64,000 nt of DNA from Brachionus koreanus (taxonomy: Eukaryota; Rotifera; Eurotatoria; Ploima; Brachionidae): positions 2,138,809-2,202,808 of the forward strand of contig PJRA01000412.1 in NCBI GenBank assembly GCA_016987375.1, given 5' to 3'. Position numbers and translations under genes: made by a program. Shown here one piece after another: positions 1-12,252 of this stretch. The notes under the pieces are model-generated. The model saw only the letters and a list, made by a program, of their open reading frames with translations, made no database searches and was not told where the DNA came from. The stretch's first letter is position 1. The number at the start of each line of letters is the position of its first letter.

Positions 1-350
1 TTCATAAGCTCTGTTAATTCGTATGAAAATTTCATTTGCATTTGGATCATCCTAAACAAAAAATTATTTAGTAAGGTTTAAAAAAAAAAATTATCTTGAA
101 TTTAACAGTGAAAATAAAAGATAAAAAAAATGCATGTTCTTGCCTTGTTTTTATCGGGATGTTTTTCTAGAGCAAGTTTTTTGAATGCAATTCGTATTTG
201 CTTTGTTGTCGCAGTCTTTGAAACGCCAAGAAGCTTATAGAATTCATCGTTGTTAAAATTTCCCCCAGACTCAATTAGATCAGACAAAGTTATGAAAACT
301 AACAAATAAATCCATAATTCACAAGAGAGTAATTTGAACCAATTTTGCAT
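1..350 (-). CDS. DNAJC10: ERdj5/DNAJC10-like DnaJ protein, 5' end only (partial)
   Basis: Only the first two exons lie in the window: 350..144 and 51..1, with the gene running off the left edge. The start ATG at 350 opens a hydrophobic signal sequence, then a J domain with the motif [13 protein letters not shown] and the HPDK tetrapeptide that contacts Hsp70. The second exon continues with NPNANEIF-type sequence and INRAYE. The spacing HPDKN-x3-PNA and the ER signal match DNAJC10 (ERdj5), an ER-lumen reductase/co-chaperone that works with BiP in ER-associated degradation. The thioredoxin domains that would confirm this are outside the window. The intron (143..52, 92 bp) has a GC rather than GT donor (AAG/GCAAGA) and an AG acceptor; phase is 0. 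Another secreted J protein such as a DNAJB11 relative is possible but fits less well. Confidence 0.8.
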
Positions 351-2050
351 CTATTAAAAAAAATAGTTGAATAGAGAGTATACTAAGATCATAAAAAATT
401 TATCGAATGCTTTGAATCAAATACTTTCATTCAAACTCACTTAAAAAATAAAAATTGATCAAAAAAAATTATCTAACTAGTTTCTAAATAGGATATTTTT
501 TCAAATTTGTAATTTTCATACTTAAAATTTTTTCTCTGTTTAGTTACTAGGTGTAAAAGATAATAAGAAAAACGATGTAATTTTATTCATGCTAAATTTA
601 TTTTCTCATTTATTCATGAATAAAATAAATATTTACTGTTTTTCTACTAAGTAAATTTCCTTTTGAATAGCCAACAATTTGATGACATTTTTTGTGCTTT
701 TCTAATTTTTCTCGATGCTAAAGTTGTTCAAATATTTGAAAAAATGATATAAACAATGTTCGATTATTTTTTTCCTAAATGTCTAAATTTAAACTAATAT
801 TTCGTATTAAAGATCTTTTTGGAAAATTTTCCTTATTAGACATGAATTTAAAATTTTATAACTATCAACGAAATTAAGCAATAGTCAAATCTTTAAGCTT
901 AATTTATTTCGTTCCTACATTTTAATAATTTCAAGATCGAAAAAAAAACATCATTAATGTCTAAAGGGTTAAATTCTAATAGAATGGAATTTCACATGAT
1001 TGACGGCCACGTAGCAACAAACATAATCTTTTAAAATCAATATCATTAAAAGTAAACGCTTTTTTTTTTGAATTCGACCTAAAATATTTGAATAAATATC
1101 TTATGTGGCCAAAATTTTATTCTGTATTTTACCTGAATTAGCATTAACTTGCCTATAACATGAAAATACCAATTATGCTTGAATTTATAATGTATATATT
1201 TAAATAGTGAACGTTTCAATGTTTTTTTAATGCTAAAATTAAGTTAGCCAGTAAACTATTCTTTCTAATAATAGATTTTTTCATGACGTGTATTTGATTT
1301 GATTATTTATAAGAATAAAATTAAAATCGCAAGTTTTTTTAGTTCAAAGTGTACTAAAATATCAATTGCCATTAATTTTTGTTTAGAAATTTTCTTAATA
1401 TTTTTTTTTACTAGAGATCTCACTCAAAAATCAAGTGCATTAAAAGAAAATAAATTTTTTTCTGTAAAGTTCTTAAATCTTAAACCAAAATTAGTCTTCT
1501 TTTTTTGAGGTTAAATTAGAATTGAAAAAACTTTTCAAAAAACCAAGCCAAATAAGGCCAAAAATCTTATAATTTTTTATTATCATAGCAAAACAACAAA
1601 TAAAATATTTGAAAAATAAATATTTTTTTAAAGTTATGTATTTAAAACGAAAATCAAGTAAATTTAAATTTTAAAATACCAAGTTCTGCGTTTTTTCTAG
1701 GTTTGATAAATTGATTCAAAATTAAATAAAATAATAAAAATCGAAATAATAAAGTTTAAATAATTTTAGAAATATTGAAATATAAATTTAATAAAAAATT
1801 TTCCATTCTGTTTTTAAATATTATTAGATTTTTTATTCTTTAAAACACTCATTTTAATTTTAGAGATTCTCATCTTGTGTTAGGTGTTTTTTTTTCAATT
1901 ATAAAAATAATTTAAAATAATAATTCAAACTATGAACAAAAACGTGTTGCGAGAATAAAAATAAGAAAAGCAGCTTTTGAGGGTTTCAAATAAAAGATTG
2001 AATTCTTAATAATTCTAATCAAAAATTTATTTATTTTTTCAAATTGAATA
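351..2050. other. AT-rich intergenic DNA
   Basis: Upstream flank of the DnaJ gene. Reading frames here are short, Lys/Ile/Phe/Asn-rich and without recognisable domains. I see no RNA gene or repeat that I can support; the promoter of the DnaJ gene must lie near 350 but no clear core motif stands out. Confidence 0.5.
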
Positions 2051-2275
2051 TTAACACTAGAAGCACCAAACGAGTCATTTTGAGTAGTTTGAAAAATTTT
2101 TAAATCCTCATATCTTTTGAATGGATTTTTCAAATAAATATATCTTTTTTGAATTATGTAGATTTTAAAATTCCCTTTAAAAAATGATATTACTTTATAA
2201 AATTATTTTAGATTTTTTATAAAATATTTATGAATTAAAAAAAGCTGATAAAATGCTTGGTGCTTCTAGTGTTAA
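2051..2275. mobile_element. Small TTAA-flanked inverted-repeat element (piggyBac-type MITE candidate)
   Basis: A 225-bp segment begins TTAACACTAGAAGCACCAA (2051-2069) and ends with its exact reverse complement (2257-2275). The arms are 19 bp and perfect, including a TTAA at each outer end. TTAA is the obligate target site of piggyBac transposons, so the natural reading is a non-autonomous piggyBac-type MITE whose TIR starts CACTAGAA. The interior is AT-rich with no coding potential that I trust. The same CACTAGAA start appears on a longer element inside the aldo-keto reductase gene (24780-25620), which supports a shared family. Confidence 0.6.
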
Positions 2276-2551
2276 ATTAGATTTTTTAATTTATTTATTT
2301 ATTTGTTTTCTGCACCGAGCTAATGCTCCTTAAATAAATATGAAATCATTGATAAATAAATTTGACTTAAGTGACTTTGGCATCAATATAAATAAAAAAA
2401 AATATTAGGTTTAATAAATAATTTCAATTAACTCAATTTTAAAATCAAAATTATCTAATTAAAGCTTTTTATCATTAATTTAAAAAATCAAAAATTTTGA
2501 TTATTCAATATTAATAATTTTAAAAATCTTTGGTTTATAACGGGTGTAGAA

Positions 2552-3787
2552 TAAAAGTGGCACAAAAATTAAATTTAATTTGCTTTAAGATTGGACAAGA
2601 CCTTTCCCAATTTTTTTCAAAATTTAAAATCAGACTGCCTTAGAAAAAAAAATTATTTATAAACGTTGAGTTTTCGATAAGTTGTTATTAAAAATACTAT
2701 CAAAAAAGATTTGTACAACTTTGTAAAAAGTAACCAAAATTTGCCTATAGCTAAAGTTGTAAGGCGATTAATTGGTCTTTGATACAAAAAACGATCTGTT
2801 TATCGTTGGCTAGATATTATAGAATAAGATATAACTTTCAAGAGAAAAAAGGAAGAGGAATTGTGGCTAAACTTGGTGCCAATTTTAATCATAAATCGGG
2901 TCGTTCTCAAAGAACGATTGCTAGAAAGTTTAATACACCACTATACCTATATCGGAAAGATTTTATAGAAGTATACAAATATCAAAAAGTATAAAAAACA
3001 CAAGAGACCTCATTTAAATGCTAACCAGGAGAAGGCAGCCAGACCAAAATGTCGTCGAATGCTTTTAAAATATACCAGATATGAATTTGTAATTGATGAT
3101 GAATCTTATTTCACTCTTGATAAGACCACGCTGCCACGGAATGATATTTAGCAGTAGCGTAAGCAAGACGTCGGAGAGTAAAAAGAACGAGTACGTTAAA
3201 AAATTTGAAGAAAAATTATGGTCTGGTTGGCTATGTCATTCGCTATTTCATAAGGCGGAATAAGCGAATCATATTTTGTACCTAGTAGTTTAGCGGTCAA
3301 TCAACCTGTCTACCTTGAGAGTGCATTAAGAAACGACTTGAATCAATGATTAAAGAATATTATCAGAATGGCAATTATGTATTTTAGCCCGACTTAGCAT
3401 CATCTAATTATTCCAATATGGTACAGAATTATTTGTTAAACTGAAAGCTAAAATTTATGAGGGTGGTTGGAAGGCCAATAATCTTAAGCAACTCGAAAAA
3501 ATTAAGTAATTCCCTTTTGCCTGAGCAATATCGACCCAAAAGTTGTACAAGACCATGCCAAGACTGTTCGCTGTAGGCTCGATACCATACGTTGTCATTG
3601 AGTACAATACCATAACTGATATTATTTTTTCAAAATGAAAAAATGTTGGCTAGATATTGAAATCGAGATGATATCTAACCATGCATCTCAAATCCCACTA
3701 TGAAAAAATATACCAAATATGAATTACATCTCAAATCTAAAATCGATATGTACTTGCTGAAAAAAAATTAATTTTGTGCCATTTTTT
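2552..3787 (+). mobile_element. Degenerate mariner/Tc1-like DNA transposon
   Basis: Imperfect terminal inverted repeats surround a broken transposase: near 2552-2572 the sequence AAAGTGGCACAAAAATTAA, and near 3769-3787 its complement-like partner reading AATTTTGTGCCATTTTT. The element is about 1.24 kb, a normal size for mariner/Tc1. I cannot fix the exact ends or a TA target duplication because the flanks are AT-rich. The contained pseudogene is listed separately. Confidence 0.6.
2779..3600 (+). pseudogene. Broken mariner/Tc1-family transposase
   Basis: An opening frame (2779-2994) of about 70 residues has a basic N-terminal part with a helix-turn-helix-like segment (SGRSQRTIARKF). After a frame break, about 3030-3150 encodes FVIDDESYFT, the usual context of the first catalytic Asp in this superfamily. 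A later stretch around 3380-3420 contains PDLASSNYS, the context of the second catalytic Asp. These pieces are separated by frame changes and internal stops, so the gene is dead. The order of motifs and the surrounding TIR-like sequences identify the family; which clade (by the D-to-D/E spacing) cannot be read because of the breaks. Confidence 0.7.
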
Positions 3788-4026
3788 TAAATGATAAAAT
3801 TAGTAATTAATTATATTAATCAATTTTATTTTTGTGCTTAAAAATCGATACTTTTCAGTAAAATTAAAAAAAAAAGAATTGAATAAGAATTAAAAATTTA
3901 ATTTTTATAAGACATTATATTAATAAAATGTTAAGATGGTTCTGACTTTTATTTGAATTAATTTAATTTGAAATTTTTTTAAAGTTATTATAAATTCAGT
4001 TCACTTTACCAAAAAAATTAAGAAAA

Positions 4027-5185
4027 ATGCCTGTTAAAAAGAAAGTAAAATTTGATAGTAAAAAGGAATATAAACATTATGACAAAGAGAGTGAACATTC
4101 AGACAATGAAGAAGAATCGAGAAAAAAATCAAGTTATTCGCTTGATTCAGATGAGGAAGATAATACTGAAAAATATAAGCTTTTAAATCGAGATGTCCTT
4201 GCTGGTAAAGTTTTTTTAAATTTTGGATAAAACTCTAGTCTAAAAATAACTTAAGATATTGGCCAAGAAGCAAAAACTTCAGAGTTTGATGATCAAATAA
4301 AACTAACTCCATTTAACATGAAAGAGGAACTAGAAGAAGGCGATTTCGATACCGAAGGCCATTATCATTGGAAACGAAATGTAAAATTAAAAATAAAATT
4401 GAAAATAATTATTTAAAAATTTTCAAATTTTAAATTTTAAGAAAAATGAAATAAAAGATGCATGGTTAGATAACATAGATTGGGCAAATATAAATTCATT
4501 TAAGAAAAGTTATCAATTGCATAAGCAATCGGGCGATACAGAGGATGAAAGCTCTGAGTCAGAAGCTGAATCAGTTAAAATGGATGATGAAGAAGAGAAA
4601 GTCGAAATTTTTAAGAAGATTCTTCCTTATTTAAAAATGAATGAGACAATACTTCGAGCCATAAAGCGTTTGGGTACTTCTTCGAAATCAGCAATCTCGG
4701 CTAGTCAAAGGTGGCAAAAGAAAAAAACGGAAAAACAAGAGCCCTTATCAGAAAGTGCTTTGGCTGATAAAGAAGCTTTGGAAAAATTAACAGGATATGC
4801 TAATCAATTTATTGATAAAGGATTCTACGACATATATGAAGAAACATATCAATCTTTGGAAACAAAAATTAAAGAGTTTGAGTCTAAATCATCAAAGCCA
4901 TCTGAATCATTTGACATATTTGCTGATGAGGTTAACGAAAATGAAATTCAAGCGTCTACCTCTAACCAAATACCGAAAATACTTGAGGATAAAATTGTCA
5001 AATGGGTTTATAAAGAGAGTAATAGTGAGGATGCCAAAGTACATGGACCTTTTACTTCCCAAGAAATGTTGCAAAAGTCTGAAAAAGGCGAATTTAAAGA
5101 AATTGGAGTTTGGTGTAGACGATGTGAAGATTCATCGGGTGCTTATTATAATTCAAAACGAATTGATTTTGATTTGTACACATAA
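4027..5185 (+). CDS. CD2BP2: CD2BP2 / U5 snRNP 52K GYF-domain protein
   Basis: Three exons, 4027..4204, 4256..4380 and 4442..5185, give a 348-residue protein, close to the vertebrate length. The two introns are 51 and 61 bp, GT-AG. The N-terminus is acidic and Lys-rich with a KVKFD start. The middle carries the family signature ITPFNM-like (LTPFNMKEELEEGDFD) and the near-invariant WLDNIDW. A glycine-poor linker follows, then a C-terminal GYF domain with W-x-YK, GPFTSQEM and a terminal YNSKRIDFDLYT, which is the exact family ending. CD2BP2 sits in the U5 snRNP and its GYF domain binds proline-rich motifs, so the likely role is in nuclear pre-mRNA splicing complex assembly. The membrane protein at 5450 follows on the same strand after 264 bp. 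Identity is secure; exon 1 and 2 boundaries are supported by phase and homology. Confidence 0.92.
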
Positions 5186-5449
5186 TCAAGACATGCATAA
5201 TTAAATTTTTGAAAGTTAATCTTTAATTTTTAAAATTTAATATAACTTGATCGTATTACTTAAAATACCGGTATCTAAAAGGATATTTAAAAATTAGATC
5301 GGATAAAAAAATGCTTTTTTAATGCTCATAATTGTCGAAATTTGAGTTTTTAATGATTATATTTGTGAATTAAATTTTTTTTAAAATAAAAACAGTTTCT
5401 TGAAATTTGTCCAAATTTTTGTTTAAAAAAAAATCCTAAAAAAAAAAAG

Positions 5450-8400
5450 ATGGAAAATGGTGCACAATTGCCTACAGATTCAACAGATTTAATAATTACA
5501 GAAAGTCAAAAGTCAAGAGATATAAGCCAAGCTTCTTCCTCTATTACCTGCAAGTAATTATTAAGTTAACATAAAATATCTAAATCTAAATTTAAAATAA
5601 AGATCGATTCTAATTATTATTGGTTTAATAATCCTTTTTATTGTTTTATTTGGCCTAAGCTTCGGACTGGGAATTTATGTCGGACCAAAAAGTGATACTT
5701 TACTAATAAACTAGAGAATATTATTAAAATTTCAACTTTTAGTTAGTCAGACATTTAGTCAAAACAAAAAAGGTAAGGATTTTATTAAAAATTCATTCGA
5801 GCTTATTCTTTTGATCATTTCAGATTCTTCACTTCGATTTGACCCATCTGAGACTTCAGAGTTCCGGTTGGATTATAAAGTATCTGTGTCAAACAATGTT
5901 CCTAAAGATGAAGTTAAATTTCGGATCTTGACTCAAGTAACACTGAAACCCAAAGAAAATAATAGAGATTCTATGCTCTTTATTGTTTTTAGATTGAGAA
6001 AGACTTGTCGAAAAAATTGGGCGAAAATTATCATCGCTATTTTATCAGCAGTATCGACTGTAAACCTAATTTGATTCGAAACGATCAAACCTGCCACATT
6101 GATTCATTGGTAAAATTCAAAAAAAAAATTGCCTATGAATCCAACAACAGTGGAAATCTTGGAGTTGACTATTTGAACACAATTTTACAATATCTCAAAA
6201 CGAATCCTTTAAAAAATTTAAATTTTATAACTGACTCATCAGATTTAATGAGTAATATTTTATGGCTAATTTTTTTGGATTCATTTTTTCGAGTTTTTGG
6301 ATAAATTTTTTTTTATTTGATTTTAATGTTGGAGACTATTAAGTTGAAAGAGAATTTTGAATAGAAATTAATTAATTAATTTAAAGATAAATTAAAAATA
6401 TTGCTCTTAAATTGAAGAAATAATCCAATTTTGGAAAAAAATTTGAAACAGATTTCGATTAATTACATAAATGAGCTTAAACCTTAAAGGGTTGTATAAT
6501 AATTAATTTCTTTTCAGATAAGAATCAAAATGATTTGTTGACTAGCTCAAAGTCAAGTGGAAATACAGAACTTGGTGTTCTTTGCAAAAATAGTTATGAG
6601 TGTGATTTGAATATGGTTTGTTTAAAGGAAATTAATGAAATCGATACAAGATGTAAATGTAATAATGGACATACATCCATTATTTCGTCTAAAACAGGAC
6701 ATTTTGAATGCAGTAAGTTATAGTTTAAATATAATGGAATAAAAATAAACTTTTCAAGTCAAATCTAGATTGAATTACCATGATCACTGTACAAAAGATT
6801 CAGATTGCTATAAAAATTCAGTTTGTTCAAAAAAAAAATGTGTTTGCAAACCAGAATTTATTCAAAAGAAGGGTTTATGTGGTATTTAAAAAATTAAAAC
6901 AGAATTTAAAAAAAAACTATTTTTATTTTATTCATAGTTCCAGAATCAAATGAAAATCTTTCGTGTAATACGGACAATGATTGCTTATCAAAAAGTTCTC
7001 TGATGAAATGTCAAAATTCTCGTTGCGTCTGTTTCATGGGTTATCATCTAGAAGATTCATTTTGTGGTAAATCTTAATGAGTTCTTTGTTTTGTCAAGTT
7101 AATCATATTGGAATAAAGTTAGTTCCAAATATAGCTAAAATCAAGCATTTATTTAAATTTATTAGAGAATCAGTCAGTCTAAAAGAAAAAACCTAAATAT
7201 GAAATTAAATCCGGAAGAATCCAGAATTTTATACTAAAAATATCATATATTTTAAAAAATTAGCTTTAAATAAATTAAATGATCATTAGATATTAAAAAG
7301 CAAGTAGTTAAAAGTGTTTCAATTTGATTATTTTTTAAAAAAGAACAAGCTATTTATTTAAATTATAAGTAATTTAACTCATTTCTTGAGTTTAAACAAG
7401 AATTCTGATGCAGGATCAAGTCAAAACATTTCATCGTTAAAAATAGAACAATATTCAGATCAATTTATGAAAAAAGATCAACTTTATTTCAAATTTAATA
7501 GTTTATACAAAAAAGAAAAAAAAATTTATTTTACTTAACATTTTGATAAAATCTTTAAAAACATGCTTAAGAATCTGATGATTTGAACCTGAATTTTAAC
7601 TTAATAAAATACTTTCATCTTTTTAAAATAAATTTATGCTTTTGATCTCTTAGCACTTTAAGAAAAGAAAAAAGAAGCTAACAACCATTTTATTTTGGTA
7701 TCGTGAATTTTGGAATAAAAAACGAAACAAAAAATTAAAATTTAAATAATTATTATTTTTAAATCACAAAATTTAATGATCATGCTCAAAAATTATTTTT
7801 TTTTATTTAAATTTTTTGGAATGTTTTTAGCTGAAAAATTTAATGCAGAGGCATTTTTTCATGTGTATCAAAATATTTTAAACAAAAGCCAAGTATTGTT
7901 CATAATTCTGCATGCATAAAAATTTTGCAAAAATTTGTTGACATTAAGTGATGTAACTGTAATTATTCTAACTGTAACTTTTTAACTTTATTTGGCAGAA
8001 ATTTCAGGTATTTACGTTTAAGCGTATCGGTCTTATCTGTTTATTACGGATAATTTTATGATTATTTAGCGTTGTTATTCTTAAAATAACAGTAAATTTT
8101 TACTTCTACTCCCAGTTTAGCATCCTCTTCATTCTTAACACTATTTAATAGTTTACCTTCAAATTTCTTATTATTCACAGATATTTTGTTAAATATTTAC
8201 TGATAACTTAATTAAAATCTATTTATCATTTAATAAAAAACATATTTGATTTTCAATACATAAAATTTAAAAGTTCTCTTAAATTTATATTCAGTTTCTG
8301 GATCGGTAAAATTAAATTCAGCATGCTCTATTGGACTTGAATGCGGTTTGAACGCATTTTGTAGCAACCAAAAAATATGTACTTGTAATTCGGGAATGAG

Positions 8401-11030
8401 TTCATCAAATGGATTCGATTGCTGTAATTTATGGTATTTAATAAATAAATTAAACTGATTTAATTTCTTGAAGATTTATCAGCTATTACCACATCTAGAG
8501 TTTTTTTTCAATTCGTTTACCAAGATACTTTGAATCCACCAGATGAAATAGATCAAATAAAATCATTCACTAGGAATTCTTACGATCAAATTCTTTATAA
8601 ATATTCGAATTTGTCGCTTGATTTTGCTAATTATAACATGCTAGATGTGGATGTGTATGAATATTCTAAAGTAAACGCCAGATGGCTAATTCAGCTTGAA
8701 ATTGGACTTAATCAACCTATTAAACTAACCGAAGCACTATTTAAAAACTTAGTTAATGAATTAATTACAGCAAAAGATATTAAGTTGGTAACAGTGATTA
8801 ATAGTACTGGCTATGTACAAACAGAATTTATGAACTATTTTTATGATATTTATCCTGCAAGAACAACTTCCATAAAAAAAATTGGTGAATATTGTTCCAT
8901 AGATAATGATTGTATAGACCGAAATTCTTCCTGTATAGTCACATGTACGGATTCGAAATGCATCAATACAGCTAAAGTGTGTAAATGCAAAATAGGATTC
9001 TATGAAGCAATAGATACTAAAAATAATGAAAAATATTGTGGTACATTTAATAATAATTTTATTTTACCAATGAAATTATAAATTTTAAAAGAATTTGGGA
9101 AAAAACTGAAATCACAATGTTTTGATAATGATCCTATTTCGTGTGGAAAAAACATGATGTGTGTTCAAGGATCATGTGCTTGTATATTCGGTTATGTTAT
9201 AAGCAAAGACTCGTGCAGTAATTCTATCTTATTTGAAAATAATAACTTTTAAGCAAAATTTTTTTAGTTTTAGAAAATGATTTCCTTCCAAACAGTGGAT
9301 GTGCAACAAGCAATGATTGTCCTATTTTCTCTAAATGTCAGCAAGGAAAATGCATTTGCTATTCAGGATTTACTCTTGTCGATGGACTGTGTAGTAAGAA
9401 ATTCTTTAATCATATTTTAAAAGAATTGATGATGCTAATTAAGAATTTGAAAATATTTTTTTTTTGAAGTTATAGGTTATCAGAAAATACTAACTCTATC
9501 ATTAAATAGGAGTTATTATTTTTTAATAGTTAAGCTTTAATTTTTCATTAAATATCTTAATTAGGGTTTAGAGATTTTTAGATTTCACATCATTCATTAA
9601 TTTCTTAAAAAAATATTAAATCTAAATTACATTGAATTAACAAATTTTGAAAAAATTGAGCACTATTTTAAATCAGAATAAAATCAACTTTTGAAAATTG
9701 AATTGAATAATTTCAAGTTTTGATTGACAACTTAAAAATTGAGAAACCATCTTCTCATTTCACCATTTAGCCATGCATTATTTATTTTTGTACAGAAAAT
9801 ATCAGTATTTTTATACTATATCAAACATTTAAAAAAATAATTAAATATATTTTCACTGTAATCATGAAATTTTAAGTTTATTTTTTTTCAAATTTACTTT
9901 TTAAATTAGATTTTCTAATTATTTTTATGAAATATTTTGGATAACTTTAAAACACACACACCAATTTTTTTTAAAAGACTCTCTTTTATAAAATCATGTT
10001 TGTTTTCTCATTGAAAAAAATCCTCTTTGAGATCTTTTATTTTTTCGGTTTACTGCACACCATTATACACTTTTGTTTTATCCCGACACACCTTCAAACA
10101 CCTTGTAAATTCAGAAAAGAATTAAAAAATCTAAAAGTCAAAGCCTGGGTGACAAGACCAGTCACTTAAAATCACATTAGATTTTTCAAAAAACGCGTTT
10201 TTTTCGATGCTCTTAGAATTTTTTCAAAAATGACTTCATGATCATGTAAAAATATAAAGTTTTTTTTCAAGATTAGTAAGTTGAAATTTACGCTGAGAGG
10301 TTTTGTCTACTTAATTTTGAACTTATAATAGAGTTTTGCAAATTTATAAGAATTTAAATATTTTCACACACAAAAATTTTATCATTAAAAAAATTAGGTT
10401 AAAAACATTAAAGCGTTTTATTATAGAAAAATATATTTTAAAGCTTTTTAACTAAGTATCTATAAAAGCTATGTCTATGTAAATTTAAAATATATTTTTA
10501 GGCTTAAATAAACCTTTAAAAATATCAAATACAATAATACAATTATAAAATTCAAATATTTATATGCATTTTTCCAGTTATAAAATTTATGTTAGTTGAT
10601 CGAATCTGCGGTTCCAACACTATTTTATAAATTTTGAAGGAAAATTTGTATTTAAACAAGATTTAATGAATTTAGCAAAAAATATTTTAAAAAGGTCAGT
10701 TTTTAGTTAAAAACTGAATCAATTAGATAACTTGAATATTTTTTTTAAAATTTAGTTAATTTAAAATAAATAATTATATGATTAGATATGCTTTTAAATA
10801 TGTGACCAAAAAATTTAAAAACATAAAATAATTAATGATGAATTTTTTCTTAAGAACAAACTTATAACCAAATATTAGAGGCTTCAAGCGATAGTTGTTT
10901 AGGACCAACATACTGTGGTCAAAATGCATTTTGCAATCGAGATAGTCTTACTTGTAAATGTTTAAATGGATTCCAAGTAGCCAAACCTACCAATCAAGAA
11001 TGTGTGCCAGTCTGTAATTGCCTTCAATGA
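5450..11030 (+). CDS. Type II membrane protein with EB/EGF-like cysteine modules
   Basis: Thirteen exons join in phase: 5450..5553, 5603..5691, 5743..5772, 5824..5936, 5993..6251, 6518..6712, 6759..6881, 6938..7066, 8295..8423, 8474..9040, 9092..9217, 9268..9393, 10855..11030 (721 residues). There is no signal peptide. About 35 cytoplasmic residues are followed by one transmembrane helix (SILIIIGLIILFIVLFGL), so the rest should be extracellular. The ectodomain has two related modules of about 115 residues (exons 4-6 and the start of exon 10; SEA-like by gross pattern only). Each is followed by cysteine-rich repeats of the form C-x5-C-x5-C-x4-C-x-C-x10-C, resembling EB or EGF-like domains. Seven to eight such repeats are seen. 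From exon 5 on, every intron is phase 1, so each repeat is a symmetric cassette. I do not recognise an orthologue; adhesion or scavenger-type roles are only guesses. Confidence 0.75.
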
Positions 11031-11382
11031 GTAAAACTCTAGATAGATAAATTTTTTTTTAAATTTATTTTAGCATTCTTATAAATTACATAATTGATTA
11101 ATAAATTTTATAAAAACAATTATAAATCAAATTAAGATCGAATTAATTCATTAAAAAAAAAAGCATAAAATTTTTAAATAAAAATTATTTTTGTAATTTT
11201 GTTGCTTGATTTTAAAAACCGGAGTTTTATTTACACGAAGGTTGACCTTATTAACCGGCTAAGCAAATAATTTAACCAGATTCATTTGGTGATAAATGTC
11301 TGAGAGCAGCTCGACATCTTTCACTTTTGGTCACTGTTTGATCAAATCCGAGTATAAAGATTCAAAAATGTTTGAGTGTATT
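11031..11382. other. Convergent 3' intergenic spacer
   Basis: A 352-bp gap between two convergent genes. It must hold both 3' UTRs. A slightly less AT-rich patch near 11215-11345 probably belongs to the 3' UTR of the minus-strand GTPase; no RNA gene is evident. Confidence 0.4.
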
Positions 11383-12252
11383 TTATAAAATAGAACAAGA
11401 GCTTAATGTCTTTGGTGAATTATCGGAAAAACTATACTCTATAATGTTGTTATTGCTACTATTGCAATTTTTGGATTTATCTTGTTTCAAACGACAACAG
11501 CCAAAGCACAATTGAGATTTAATGAATCCTGATTTTGATTTTTTAAATTTAGTTGTCTCTTTCAAGGAATTTGAATACGACGAGTCTGATGAATTTGTCT
11601 TATTAGTTCCATCTAATACTGGCAATGATAATTTTTTACTTTTTTTCCTATCTTTTTTGTTTCCATAATTAACATTTGATTTTAGATTCATCTCTTTTAC
11701 TATTTCGGCAAAAAGACAATTGACTATTGTGGAATTTTTAGCTGAAGTTTCTATATAAGGAACACACCATTCATTAGCCAAACTATAGCCCTCTTCAGTT
11801 GAAACTTCTCTCTGAGGTCCGATGAAATCAGATTTATTCGCAGCTAGAACTATGGGAACTTTTTCAGTGCCTTTCACTCTCAAAATCTGGTCACGTATTA
11901 GCTTTGAATCATTGAAACTTTGTTTGCTTGTTAAACTATAGACAATTATGAATCCCTGGCCATTTTTTATGTACAAATCTCGCATTGACGCAAATTGCTC
12001 TGTACCCGCTGTGTCTAGTATTTCCAAAATGGCCGGATAGCCATCGATCTCTATTTCTTTCCTATAAAAATCCTTGAATAAAAATTTCAATTAAAAATAG
12101 TCATTTTAATTTAATATTTTATTTGGAAAAAAATTATTTACTTCAACAGTGGGATCATATCTCTCAACAAATTTTCCACTAATAAATTGAACGGTAAGAG
12201 CCGACTTTCCGACACCGCCAGGACCCAATACTACAACTTTATATTCTTTCAT
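11383..12252 (-). CDS. RAP2: RAP2-like small GTPase with long C-terminal tail
   Basis: Two exons, 12252..12142 and 12072..11383, give 266 residues; the intron is 69 bp, phase 0. The G domain starts [10 protein letters not shown] and has the P-loop GPGGVGKS, effector region [33 protein letters not shown], the NKxD element as NKSD, and [14 protein letters not shown] and [15 protein letters not shown] are specific to RAP2 rather than RAP1. RAP2 is a membrane-bound GTP switch in cell adhesion and MAP4K signalling. The tail beyond the G domain is unusually long (about 85 residues, Ser/Lys/Asn-rich) where vertebrate RAP2 has about 15. It contains CFGCC, a likely palmitoylation cluster, and ends with the CAAX box CSIL, which predicts geranylgeranylation. 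Pro replaces the usual Ser in the P-loop second position. Confidence 0.9.

Noticed and set aside
1299..1508. 70-codon frame on the plus strand
   Set aside because: Composition is Lys/Phe/Ile-dominated as expected by chance in this AT-rich DNA; no domain, no splice partners.
7413..7540. Open stretch after an AG inside the 1.2-kb intron of the EB-module gene
   Set aside because: It keeps phase for about 40 codons but has no cysteines, resembles no other module of the protein and has no good donor, so I left it in the intron.
8422..8433. Alternative donor TG/GTATTT for the exon ending near 8423
   Set aside because: It would create a TGA stop with the next acceptor; the donor at 8424 keeps the frame of the following 567-bp exon.
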